This document shows, in pieces, positions 52,741 through 62,261 of a stretch of DNA of 64,000 nucleotides. The DNA lies in contig WNYE01000103.1 of the NCBI GenBank assembly GCA_021396245.1, positions 62,001-126,000 on the forward strand, in the 5' to 3' direction. Origin of the DNA: Sporothrix humicola. Lineage: Eukaryota > Ascomycota > Sordariomycetes > Ophiostomatales > Ophiostomataceae. Numbering within the stretch: the first letter of the stretch is position 1; every line of letters starts with the position of its first letter. Below the pieces are notes generated by a model. The model was not told where the DNA came from, did no database searches, and saw only the letters and a program-made list of their open reading frames with translations. Made by a program: the position numbers and the translations under genes.

Positions 52741-55596
52741 TTAACACCATGTAAACACCGGGTTCTTGCTCTTGACCGGCTCGAGGCGCTCAACAATCAC
52801 CCGCCGGCGGTTGTTCTCCATGCCCTCGGCGGCTGCATAGCCTAGGTCGCCCTCGACGTCTTCGTCGCCGGCCCGGTCGTCATAAAAGTAGTTGTCGAGC
52901 GAGGCGGCGCGGTGGTGGTGCGGCGGGCGGTTGTTGGGCAGGTAGTACGACGACGACATGGACTGGCTGCCGCCGGCTCCTCCTCCTGAAGCAGAAGCAA
53001 AAGCAGAGGCGTGGCCGTGACGCTCACTGTACAGCTGCTGCGCAATGGTGTTACTATTGCGGCGGGAGGCGGCGGTGGTGTAGCTGTAGCGGCGCTGGTG
53101 CTGGGCGCCGCCGGCCTTTGCACGCTGGGCCGAGGCCAAGTTGGCGGCCGAGTTGGAGGCCGAGGCACCGGCCAGAGGTGAGGCCCGCCGGCTGCCGCCG
53201 CGGGCGTTGGGCGATTCAGCCGACAGAAGCTGGGAAGACGCAGGCGATAACGCAGGAGGCGAGCTGGGATTCTTGGCAGACGACTCGCCGCCCTCGCCGG
53301 ACTCGTCCTCTTCGGCTACGAGCTCCTTGGTCAGCTCGAAGCGGCCCGGGTTGGGCAGAGGCGATGTGGCGTTGATTAGCAGATCATCCGAGTCGTTGGT
53401 ACCGTCCAGGCCGTCAAAGTAGGAGCCGTTGCCGTTGTTTGTAGAGGCGGGCTTCTTTCCACCGCTTCCAACAGCACCCTCTGTCTGCGCGTCACCGCCA
53501 CCAATCGACCCAATGTCCATCTCCTCCTCCATGGCCCGCGCCAGCTCAAACTCGTTGCGCCGGCGGATCTCGGAGCTCGTGGCGCGCATCGGCACGGCAA
53601 TCGGCACCTCAACCAGGTCGTCCCAGACGCACACTTTGGCGCGCCGGGTCAGCTCGAGCGGGCCGTGGTCGGGCGTCTTGAGCGTCTCGACCACGTTCCA
53701 GGCCTGGCCCTTCATGACGGCGATCTGGCGCGCAAACATGCGCTCCTGGAAATCCGGGTCCATCTGGAAGACGCGCCGCAGCGCCAGCTGCGTCTGCGAC
53801 CACCAGGCCGTCGACGTCAGGAGCGGCAGGAAATGGTCGCGAGTTTTCTGGGAGAAGGGCCGCCCAATCAGGTCGACGGGCAAGAAGAGCCAGCCAAAGG
53901 GGAAGCTGCGCCAGGCGTCTGGGTGCTTCCAGGGCCACGACAGCGAGTTGTCGATGGCGCCAATGTGGATGTTGGGCTGCGGTGCGCTGCTGGCAGTCGG
54001 CGTTGAGGCCTGCATGGGCTTCTGCGTGCGGTAGGGTGCACGGACACGGTCGCCGCGCGCCGGCCGTTGAGATAGATCGACGGGGCGAGGGCCCTCGGCA
54101 CCAGGACTGGGGCCGGGACTGCCGTTGGCGCTGTTGACTTCGGCCCCTTCGATATTGAGGTGCATGGGCTCCGACGTGATGGAGACCTCCTGGCTCGGCC
54201 AGTCGACTTTGATCATCCAATTGTCGAGGCCACGGTCGGTATTGCGCATAATGTAGTCGAGAATCACAAGCTTCTCGAGCTCTTCGCGAAACGACTGCTT
54301 CAGAGTTTCGGTCCAGATAAAGTTGTCTGGGCCAGGCGTTGATGCAGCAGTCTCGCCGTCCTCGTTCTCGTCGTAGTCGCTGTAGTTGCCCGAGTCGTCG
54401 CCGGCGGTACCATTGGCGCCAGTGCTCCTGCTTCTCCGGTTCGATCCGTTTGGCGTTCTGGAAGCAAGTCTCGAGCCGGGTCGGCAGTTGTCGGCCCACC
54501 GACCAGTGCGGCCGTTACGGTGGCGATCGCTCGTGCGGAAGCCGGAGAGGTACTGGTCGGGCCAGGGGTTTTCGCGAAGGAAGATGTTGGCGTCCTTGAA
54601 GCCTTTCAAAAAGACCTGGAAGCTGCCGGGTTTGGCTGGCAAAGGTTTCCGGTTGCGCGAGTGGGAGTAGCGGTCCCAGAAGGGGTAGTGGAAAGATTTC
54701 GAGGAGAGATAGACGACGTCGGTGTAGGGGACCATGTAGGTGCGGAGCTGGTTGTCGAGGACGTAGGCGGCGGCTTCGCTGACATACGACAGGTTGGGAA
54801 TGAGGCTGGAAGGACAGATGTTAGTGAATGCATCACGAATGGGTAGAAAAGGAGAATGGACTTACCAGGCTCGACCGAAACAGCAGGGGAACAGGTTGCG
54901 GTGAATCCACTTGTTCCATTTGGGGTTACCCGCGGCATACGGCTCCTCATCCTTTGGCTTGAAAACTCCGACGACCTTGCCCTCCGGGTTGCGCGCAAAA
55001 TAACTGCCCGAGCTGCCCTGCGTAATCATGCGCGGATGCGTGCCCTCACGGATGGCTGTGCGCACGCTGTCGACAATCGATTCGAACTCGGCCTCTGTGA
55101 TGACAGACGATGGCACGTTGGTCGCGTCCGGAGCGCCGGCCGCTGTCCGTGCCAGAGTCTCGGCCGTCGCTGGCCGCACACCCTCGGGCGCGTGGAACAC
55201 CGAGTAGTGGATCTCCAGCCGGCCCTCCTCCTCCTGGCCGCGCTTCTTCTGGTTCCGCTTGAACTTTTGGGCAATCTCGTCGGCCCAGCGCTCGAGACGC
55301 GCGTTGATCGCTTTAAGATCGACGCCCGAGTTGGCGCGGTTTCGGCGTTGACGAGAGTTGTGGTTGTAATTGTGTTGGTACGAAGCTCGCCGGTTGTGGC
55401 CGCTCGTGGTCATGCCACCAGCAGCTCGTGGCTGCTGGTTGCCCGCAACGCCCGAAAGAGCTGCGGCGGCCGCGGACGACTGCAAAGACGCAAGACCGGC
55501 GGCACCGGCGCCTTCTTCATTGTCCGAGTCGTCCGAGAACTGATCGGCTTGGGCAAGGCGTTCGTAGCCCGTCGTCGCTGGGCGTGGCCGAGGCAT
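52741..55596 (-). CDS. LSB6: Type II phosphatidylinositol 4-kinase
   Basis: Two exons, 54866-55596 and 52741-54805, with a 60 bp intron (54806-54865; GTAAGT...TTCCAG), give 931 aa. The enzyme makes PI4P on endosomal, vacuolar and plasma membranes. The N-terminus (1-75) is disordered. The kinase begins with the nucleotide loop SSGSYFARNPEGKVVGVFKP, followed by FPCCFGRAC, the cysteine-rich membrane-anchoring motif of type II kinases that is palmitoylated in animals. Catalytic residues lie in DYIMRNTDRGLDNWMIK, and the metal-binding Asp is in AIDNSLSWPWKHPDAW. The domain contains a long Ser/Gly insert before the catalytic loop. Beyond it is a 300-residue low-complexity tail with acidic and Asn/Ser-rich parts, making it longer than yeast Lsb6 (about 600 aa). 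The intron falls inside the last Cys codon of the anchoring motif. Confidence 0.97.
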
Positions 55597-56987
55597 TGTG
55601 GAGGTGAGGGAAGGGAGAGAGAGTCGTGGACGGCTTAGGTGGAAAGCGTCCCGGCTGGATATTGATGGATATTCCGTAATACGGCGTGGTTCACCGGTTC
55701 ATCGTCAAAGGTGAAAGGGAGGAGGATATCGAGTTCGTGATTTGATGTCGTATTCGGGGTTCGGTTACGCGATGATGGAAAGGGGGTTATCGAAAAGGGA
55801 GTCGATTCGCGAAACGCTCGTATCACACGATGAGGCAGTCGCAAGAAGACGACGTTGACAAAAGACAATGGGAAGGATGGACAAAGAAAGCGAGGAAAAA
55901 GAAAGAAAAAAGGGGTCGTTGGCGATGTCGTCAGGGCCAAGACAGATCTCTGAAAGAGAGTGTAAGACGCGAACGAATGCCGATGGCGAGAATCGAGATA
56001 AAAGAGGCACAGGAATCGATGCGGCCCGTTGAAGAAGATCGCCAAAGAAATGACCCGTGTCGTGAAATGACGGCAAGTTCCTGGTTGGTGGCAGACGGCT
56101 TGCGATTTTGGATTTTGGGCTTTTGGTTTTCGCCTCTTCCGTTTTGTGTTTCGTTCTGTCGTCACAGATTTTGGAGATTTGGGGAGAGGAAGGCGCGACT
56201 GGCGTGCGTGTGTGTGTGAGACGAAAAGGGAGCTCCAATGGGCATGTGCGTGCGTGTCGTTGATTGGCTTGTGAAGCCTGGGGATCTGGCCTTCTGGCCC
56301 TTTTTGAGCCTGGACCGTTGCCTTTGTTGGTGCTTTTTCTTGCCTTACTGAGCCCCGTAGTCACCCGGCGTTCCGCTGAGAACACGCTGTAAGTTAGATG
56401 CGCTGTAGCCTATTTTGGTAGGAGGTGGCCCACTTTCCCCTTTAGCTGTTTTGCTCTTGCCGTTCAGAAGCATCAGACAGGAGATTTGATAATCACTGTA
56501 TTTCATACTTTGATTCTTACGGCCTCAACTAAGGTGCATTTTGCTCAAGAGATGGCCTATACTGTTAAGTGAAGATATATGTACAATTTCCGTATATTCC
56601 GCCTGCGAAATAGGGGGTTGTTGCCAGCGTTTGCCTGTCGAAGAACTGAGCTGCCTGTTTGGATCGTGTTGACCAACAAAGTGCGGCCAGGGGCTCTAAC
56701 TAGGCCGTGTACGGTACTTGACACTGTTATCACGCACTGTTCGTCTTTAAACACAAGGCTGCCAGATTCTTTTGAGAACGGACGTTTACTTGACGCATCC
56801 ATCCTATTTTAATATCATTGACACTTTGCATTAAAGGCATATCGTCGTTTCTAAATGAGGAAAGACAGAACACTTGGGGTGACAGAAAGGAAAAGAAAAG
56901 GGATATACACGATCAGCCCAATATGCCAATATGCAACTTTTGATGCCAGAAAACACAAAACACAAAACACGTCTTCAGCTTCTTCAA
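55597..56987. other. Intergenic spacer, 1.4 kb
   Basis: This is the promoter of LSB6 (a CT-rich coding strand at about 55.85-55.95 kb) and the 3' side of the GCP2 gene (AT-richer at about 56.5-56.99 kb). No repeats or further genes were seen. Confidence 0.45.
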
Positions 56988-59900
56988 CTACACAGCCAGT
57001 TCTTCTTCGTGCCGAAGACCTGCGTACTCGGTGCCCTGGTTGGCCGTGCTCAGACGAGCACACAAGCTGAGGAGGACGACCGTCTCCGTGGCGGCATAGT
57101 GGTTGAGTGCATCCAACAGGACCTGTAGGTTGCGTCCAAACAGGTGCTCGTACTTGGCCAGACGGTCGACGAGGCTGCGCATCTCTTCGTCGCTCGGTGC
57201 AGAGTCGTTGGCGGTGGTGGTGCTGCTGTTGGGGTCGGCCGAAGGCCGGGCGCCCTGGACGCCCTGCTGGAACGTCTTCCACTGTTCGGCTGTGGCGTCT
57301 TTGGGCTGCGAGGCGGTGCTGGCGAGGTCCGGGTCGATGCGGTCCATGGTGCGCGTCAGGAAGCTGGCGAAGCTGACAAACGAGAAGCACGTCTGCATAA
57401 GTTTTGCGTGGATCTAAAAAAGTCAGGGTGACGGTCATGAAAAGAGGAATGTTACCGGGAAAACTCGCCTTCAACAACTTGCTGTTGGTCAACATGCACT
57501 CTTTGAGGCATGTGTCCAAAAAGTCCACGTGGTCCTGCATCAGCTCGTCGACGGTCCGGCTCGGGAGAGGCACGGGGGCAGCCGCGTCGGCAGGGTTGTC
57601 GACGTTTGCCGTGGGGTTGGATGCAGCCGCAGCAGCCGTGGCAGCTTCTTCGGTTTGCAGCCGCGACATGAGCGCCTGCCAGTTGGGCTCAATGACCTCG
57701 GCCGTGCAAAAGTACAGCAGCTGCTGCACAAACACGAGCATGCGTGCCCGCAGCGTGAACAGTCTCCGCTTCCAGACGGCCACTTCCTTGGACATTGAGC
57801 GGTGGAACCAGGGCAGGTCGCGCATATGGCTCTGCCAGGTCGTCGTGAGCTGCGACTCGAGGTGGTGCAGCGACAGCAGGAAACGGAAGAGTGCCTGGTA
57901 CCGCCAAATGGTCTTGCGGCTAATGACGAGCGACACGGGGAAGGGCATGGCGTAGTCGAGCTGCAGTGAAGCGTAGCCGTCGGCGTCGCCGCTACCCCCG
58001 GCAGTGCTGGCTGCGTCGTTGCCGCCGCCCGTCAGCATCGACGGCTGTAGCACCTCGCCCTGCTCGATGCCCGTAATGTTGACGACGCGCTGCAGGGCCT
58101 GAACAAGCGTCGTGTCGTTCATCTCCACTTTGACGTCCTCTTTAAAAGGGTCCAAAGAGACTGTGCTGCCAGGCTGCCGTAGCACAAGATCCAGCAGCGA
58201 CTGCAGCTTGCTTGTGTTGACGGCCTTGATGTTGCGCTTGCGCAGTTCAGCGTGACTGAGCTCCAAGAAATAGGAAAAGTAGTCGGACGGGTCCAAAAAG
58301 AAATAATGCTTGAGCGACCGCAGCCGCGCCGGCAGCGCATGTGTTGTCAGCAGCAGCTGCATGAGCGAGGCGTTGGCGTGCGCGTACGCTGTGTTGATAT
58401 TGTCCAGGAACCGGCTGTCGTCAAACGACGTCGGCACGTCCATGACCTTTTTGCTGATATCAACGCCGCCGCACTCGCGCACCACGTTCAAGTACTTGCC
58501 AGCCAGCAGCACCTTGTCCTTGACGCCCGCCAGCTGCGGCGGCACGTCCTTGTCCCGCAGCGTGTACCGCCGGTCCCAGTACTCGTCGGTGTAGTCAACC
58601 TTGAGCAGTTCGCGGCGGATGCTCTTTTGCTCCTTGACCAAGAACTCGGCATGTGGGTCGCTGATGCCGCCGTGGTGCAGCCACTCGTTGAGCATCACCA
58701 TGTACGGCCGGCTTGCGTCCCTCAGAAGAGCTGTCAGCAGCGCCCGCGCCGCCGGGTCGCCCGACATGGCTTCGAGACGCTTCGTGATCATCTCCAGCAC
58801 AGCGCCGCCCTTGCAGATCTTTTTGCTCGCCGCATTGCCGGGCACCAACTCGCCGCCCTCACGCAGGCGGTCAATAATCTTGTCGTAGTCGTCCACGCCA
58901 TCGTCACTCGACTCGTCCGTCTCATCATCGTCGTCCAGCAAGGCATTCTTCTTGAGGAGCTCATGTGCCAGCGCATACAGCTGCAGCATCATCTGGCTGG
59001 TGGGCAGCATGTGGATGTTGAGCACGTGCAGCGTAAAGGCGTCGTCTGTCAAAAACTGCGTCTCAAGCTGCGCAATCAGCACAAGATAGTCTTGCAAAAA
59101 CTTGCGTACCGATGCACACAGCGCATGGTTTACCAGTCCAAAAGATTCGCGGCTCTGCACATCAACAAACGCCTCGAGTGCCGCATAATGTGTTGCTGTC
59201 CGCAGCATGGACGCTGTCAGATCCTGCAGACTGGGATCGAGACCCGGCAGAATGCGCCACGTCGGTCCAGTAAGCCGGTCGCGCTCTTCGTTTGGATCGT
59301 AGCCTTTGGCAAAGCGGATATATTGGCCCTCGCAGCCCATAAATACACACAGCAAATCCTCCATAATTACGGCCTCCTGTGCCTCGAGAGACAGGCCGCC
59401 CAGCGGTGTTGGTTGCAAGGTAGGCGGCACTTGTGAAGATAGAGGTGGTATCGATACGCGAGATGCGAGTGGTGCTGTTGTGTGTGGTAGCAAAGTCACC
59501 TCGGGCTTCCAAGGGACGGCTGGTGCTGCTGGCGCTGGTGCCTCTCGTGCCCGCGTGTCGGCTGCATTTTTGGATGCTGTCTTGTCCCTGCTCGCTGATG
59601 CTGAGGTCGCTGACCGTGAAGGCGGCTGTCGTTCGGGGCTGCGGACGCGTGTCACATAGGTGTCTCGTGTCGTAATGACTGTCCGTTCTGTGCGCCGTTC
59701 TTCGGCTATGTTTGCTGTTCTGCCGCCCGTCGGTGTGCCTCCTCTTGCTGCCCGATTCGCTGCCGCCTCGGCACCTAGGCCAGAAGCACCCGGAGCCCCT
59801 GCTGCTCGACTACTCGGTCGCGGATTTCCCGAGGCTGTCCGCTTGTGTGATGTGCTGCTGTATGTGTGCTGCTGTTGACTTTGATGCTGGTGCGGCGGTG

Positions 59901-60111
59901 GAGGTGGGGGCCCCTCACGGTCGCGGTACCGCGCGTCTGACCGCTCGCTGCCTTGAAAACTGTCGCCGAGGCCGGGGACTTGTTGATTGTGTCCATAGGC
60001 GGCATTATTGCTGCCCGAATGTTGTTGTTGGCTCATGCGGGGTCTGCTGCCCGCCCCGCCGCCATCGCCGTTGACGGCCGCGCCGTTGCTGCGAGCGGCG
60101 GTGGACGACAT
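56988..60111 (-). CDS. GCP2: Gamma-tubulin complex component 2 (Spc97/Alp4 type)
   Basis: Two exons, 57469-60111 and 56988-57413, give 1022 aa. I start at MSSTAARSNGA (ATG 60109-60111), skipping 21 upstream leader codons. The gamma-tubulin small complex nucleates microtubules at spindle pole bodies. After a 230-residue disordered N-terminus comes the Spc97/98 core: MEDLLCVFMGCEGQYIRFAK, SFGLVNHALCASVRKFLQDY, EWLHHGGISDPHAEF, then DYTDEYWDRRYTLRD and LLAGKYLNVVRECGG. These last two match GCP2 rather than GCP3. The C-terminal gamma-tubulin-binding half includes YFFLDPSDYFSYFLELSHAE and HVDFLDTCLKECMLTNSKLL. The 55 bp intron begins GC rather than GT (AAG|GCGAGT...TTTTAG). Reading straight through would replace the conserved end (IHAKLMQTCFSFVSF...) with unrelated sequence, so splicing is needed. 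Confidence 0.96.
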
Positions 60112-60732
60112 GGTCGGTAAATTCGGCGAGGGTGAGGATTGGTTCGCATGTGTGGATGGTTGTAAAAAGAACAAAGATCGCCAGATGTCTCGAATAGGGG
60201 TATGATGTCGAGAATAATTGTACTCTGTATCGTATCGTGAGAATTCAATGTCAATAACGGAAGGAGGGACCCTCTACAAAAGTCGCGGTGCGGTTCAAAG
60301 AGGAAAGCGCGTTTTGCCTTTGCGAATTAAACACCTGCCCGCCGCCAAAAGCCAACCAACCCTCGACCCAAAGTGCCAGTTCCTGGCCCTCGCGCGACAA
60401 AACGCCGCTAGGCCAGATCAGGAGTAAAGACCCACTTTAAGCTGCCCGCCTCCAAACGGCAATACCTCTGAGAGCTTGGTGGCGCCTTCCCAGAAGCTGG
60501 CGTAGGCGGTCTGCTTGCCTGGACACCACATTCGCTCTCAGGTAGGCGGAAGCTTTGCCAATCTGTTTCGTCCTCACATCGCATCAACACAACATCGAAA
60601 CCCACCATCACCACCGACGAATAGCTTCCTGTCTCTGCCCATTTCAACGATCGAGCATTGACGACTCTCGTATTTGCATTCCTCTCTCCATTGCCATTCT
60701 AGGGCCCTCCTTTAGCCCCAACTCCAGCCAAG
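60112..60732. promoter_or_regulatory. Divergent promoter shared by GCP2 and proteasome alpha-5
   Basis: This 621 bp lies between two start codons pointing away from each other, the only divergent pair in the window. A CT-rich stretch before the proteasome ATG (about 60.62-60.71 kb) fits its leader. GGTGGCGCC at 60479-60487 resembles the yeast proteasome control element GGTGGCAAA in its first six bases only. That element is not known to operate in filamentous fungi, so I do not call it functional. Confidence 0.5.
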
Positions 60733-61751
60733 ATGTTCATGTCACGATCTGAATACGGTGCGTCTTTCGTCATCAGCCTTGCCTCGACTGCTTCGGTCGA
60801 GGAGCTCCCGTCTGTTCAATGTTGCTAATGTTTGTCTTCTTCCTTCTAGACCGGGGTATCAAGTACGTACTGCGATGACAATCCATCGACTTCTCGAATT
60901 CGACCTCCCAAACTCCTACCCCCGCCTCCTCCGATTCTCTCAGAACTCAGAACTAACCTACTTCCCCCTCCAGCACCTTCTCCCCCGAAGGCCGTCTCTT
61001 CCAGGTCGAATACTCGCTCGAGGCCATCAAGCTCGGCAGCACAGCCATTGGCGTCGCCACGTCCGAGGGCGTCGTCCTCGGCGTCGAGAAGCGCGTTACC
61101 TCGACGCTCATGGAGGTCAGCTCCGTCGAGAAGATTGTCGAGATTGACAGCCACATTGGCTGCGCCATGTCCGGCCTGCAGGCCGACGCCCGCAGCATGG
61201 TCGAACACGCCCGCGTCGAGTGCCAGAGCCACGCCTTCAACTACGCCGAGCCGCTGAGCGTCGAGAGCTGCACGCAGGCCATTTGCGACCTGGCGCTGCG
61301 GTTTGGCGAGTCGGCCGACGGCGAGGACAGCATCATGAGCCGGCCCTTTGGCGTGGCCCTGCTGATTGCGGGCTACGACTCGACCGTGGGGCCCGACGGC
61401 AACGAGGGCGGCCCCGCGCTGTACCACGCCGAGCCCAGCGGCACCTTTTACCGCTATGACGCCAAGGCTATCGGCTCCGGTTCGGAGGGTGCCCAGGCCG
61501 AGCTACAGAACCAGTACCACAAGGTAACCTACCCTATTTCGATTTATTCAACTTGTACTCGTCCACTAACAGCATAGTCCCTCACTCTCGAGGACGCCGA
61601 GACGCTGGTGCTCAAGACGCTGAAGCAGGTGATGGAGGAGAAGCTGGACGAGAAGAACGTGCAGCTGGCCAGTGTCACAAAAGAAAAGGGCTTCCGGTTA
61701 TACACGGACGAGGAGATGGCCGCCGTGGTCGAGAGACTACCGGCGAACTAA
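60733..61751 (+). CDS. PUP2: 20S proteasome subunit alpha type 5
   Basis: Four exons, 60733-60757, 60850-60862, 60974-61523 and 61578-61751, give 253 aa. Introns are 92, 111 and 54 bp with standard GT-AG ends. The joined N-terminus reads MFMSRSEYDRGINTFSPEGR, the alpha-subunit gate and H0 region. It is followed by LFQVEYSLEAIKLGSTAIGV and the highly conserved HIGCAMSGLQADARSMVEHA. HAEPSGTFYRYDAKAIGSGS, and later LKQVMEEKLDEKNVQL, identify alpha-5 (yeast Pup2). The subunit forms part of the outer heptameric ring that gates the proteolytic chamber, and alpha-5 itself is not catalytic. Exon 2 has only 13 nt. The gene is divergent from GCP2 and convergent with the next gene. It lacks the acidic C-terminal extension of yeast Pup2. 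Confidence 0.98.
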
Positions 61752-62261
61752 GTTTACGGAGTTGATGGTACGGTAGAGAACAACGCCGGCGGCGCAGGAG
61801 CATTCAGTGGAATGGATTTGTAACAAATACAGCTAGTAGAAACTCATCGAAAGTCACGCACTACAGGAGTTTGTTTTTGGTAATGTGAAATGTTTGTTTA
61901 TTATTGTGCATTTGGAGCCTACATTATACGAAGCTCTTGTCATAAAAGTGAAAGGGATTCGACAATCCTGGCTTGAGATGGCTCCATGCCACTCGTGATG
62001 AAAGAAAAACAAAGAAAAACAATCATAAATGCCTCGCCTGTTGATTTTGGGTGTCCGAGTTTCCGGGAGCAAGGCTCCAACCCTCGAACATAGACAAAGC
62101 ACATTCCGTAAAAACGTCCCTGTCCTAGTCCTTCCGTACACCTGGCATATTGCCGAAAACAAGCCGAAAAAAAGTACAAACAAAAGAAACATGGATCGAG
62201 TTGATCCAGCAAAGCAATATATCGCGTCAACGACTATACTGGCAGACTGTCCGTAGGCCGG
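61752..62261. other. Convergent 3' spacer, 0.5 kb
   Basis: Two stop codons face each other across 510 bp of AT-richer DNA. It holds both 3' UTRs. No gene or repeat was seen. Confidence 0.5.

Noticed and set aside
58252..59436. 394-codon plus-strand open frame
   Set aside because: It is antisense to the conserved core of GCP2 and has no recognisable motif.
60479..60487. Proteasome control element (GGTGGCAAA-like)
   Set aside because: Only GGTGG and the next C match (GGTGGCGCC), and the Rpn4 circuit is not established in filamentous fungi.
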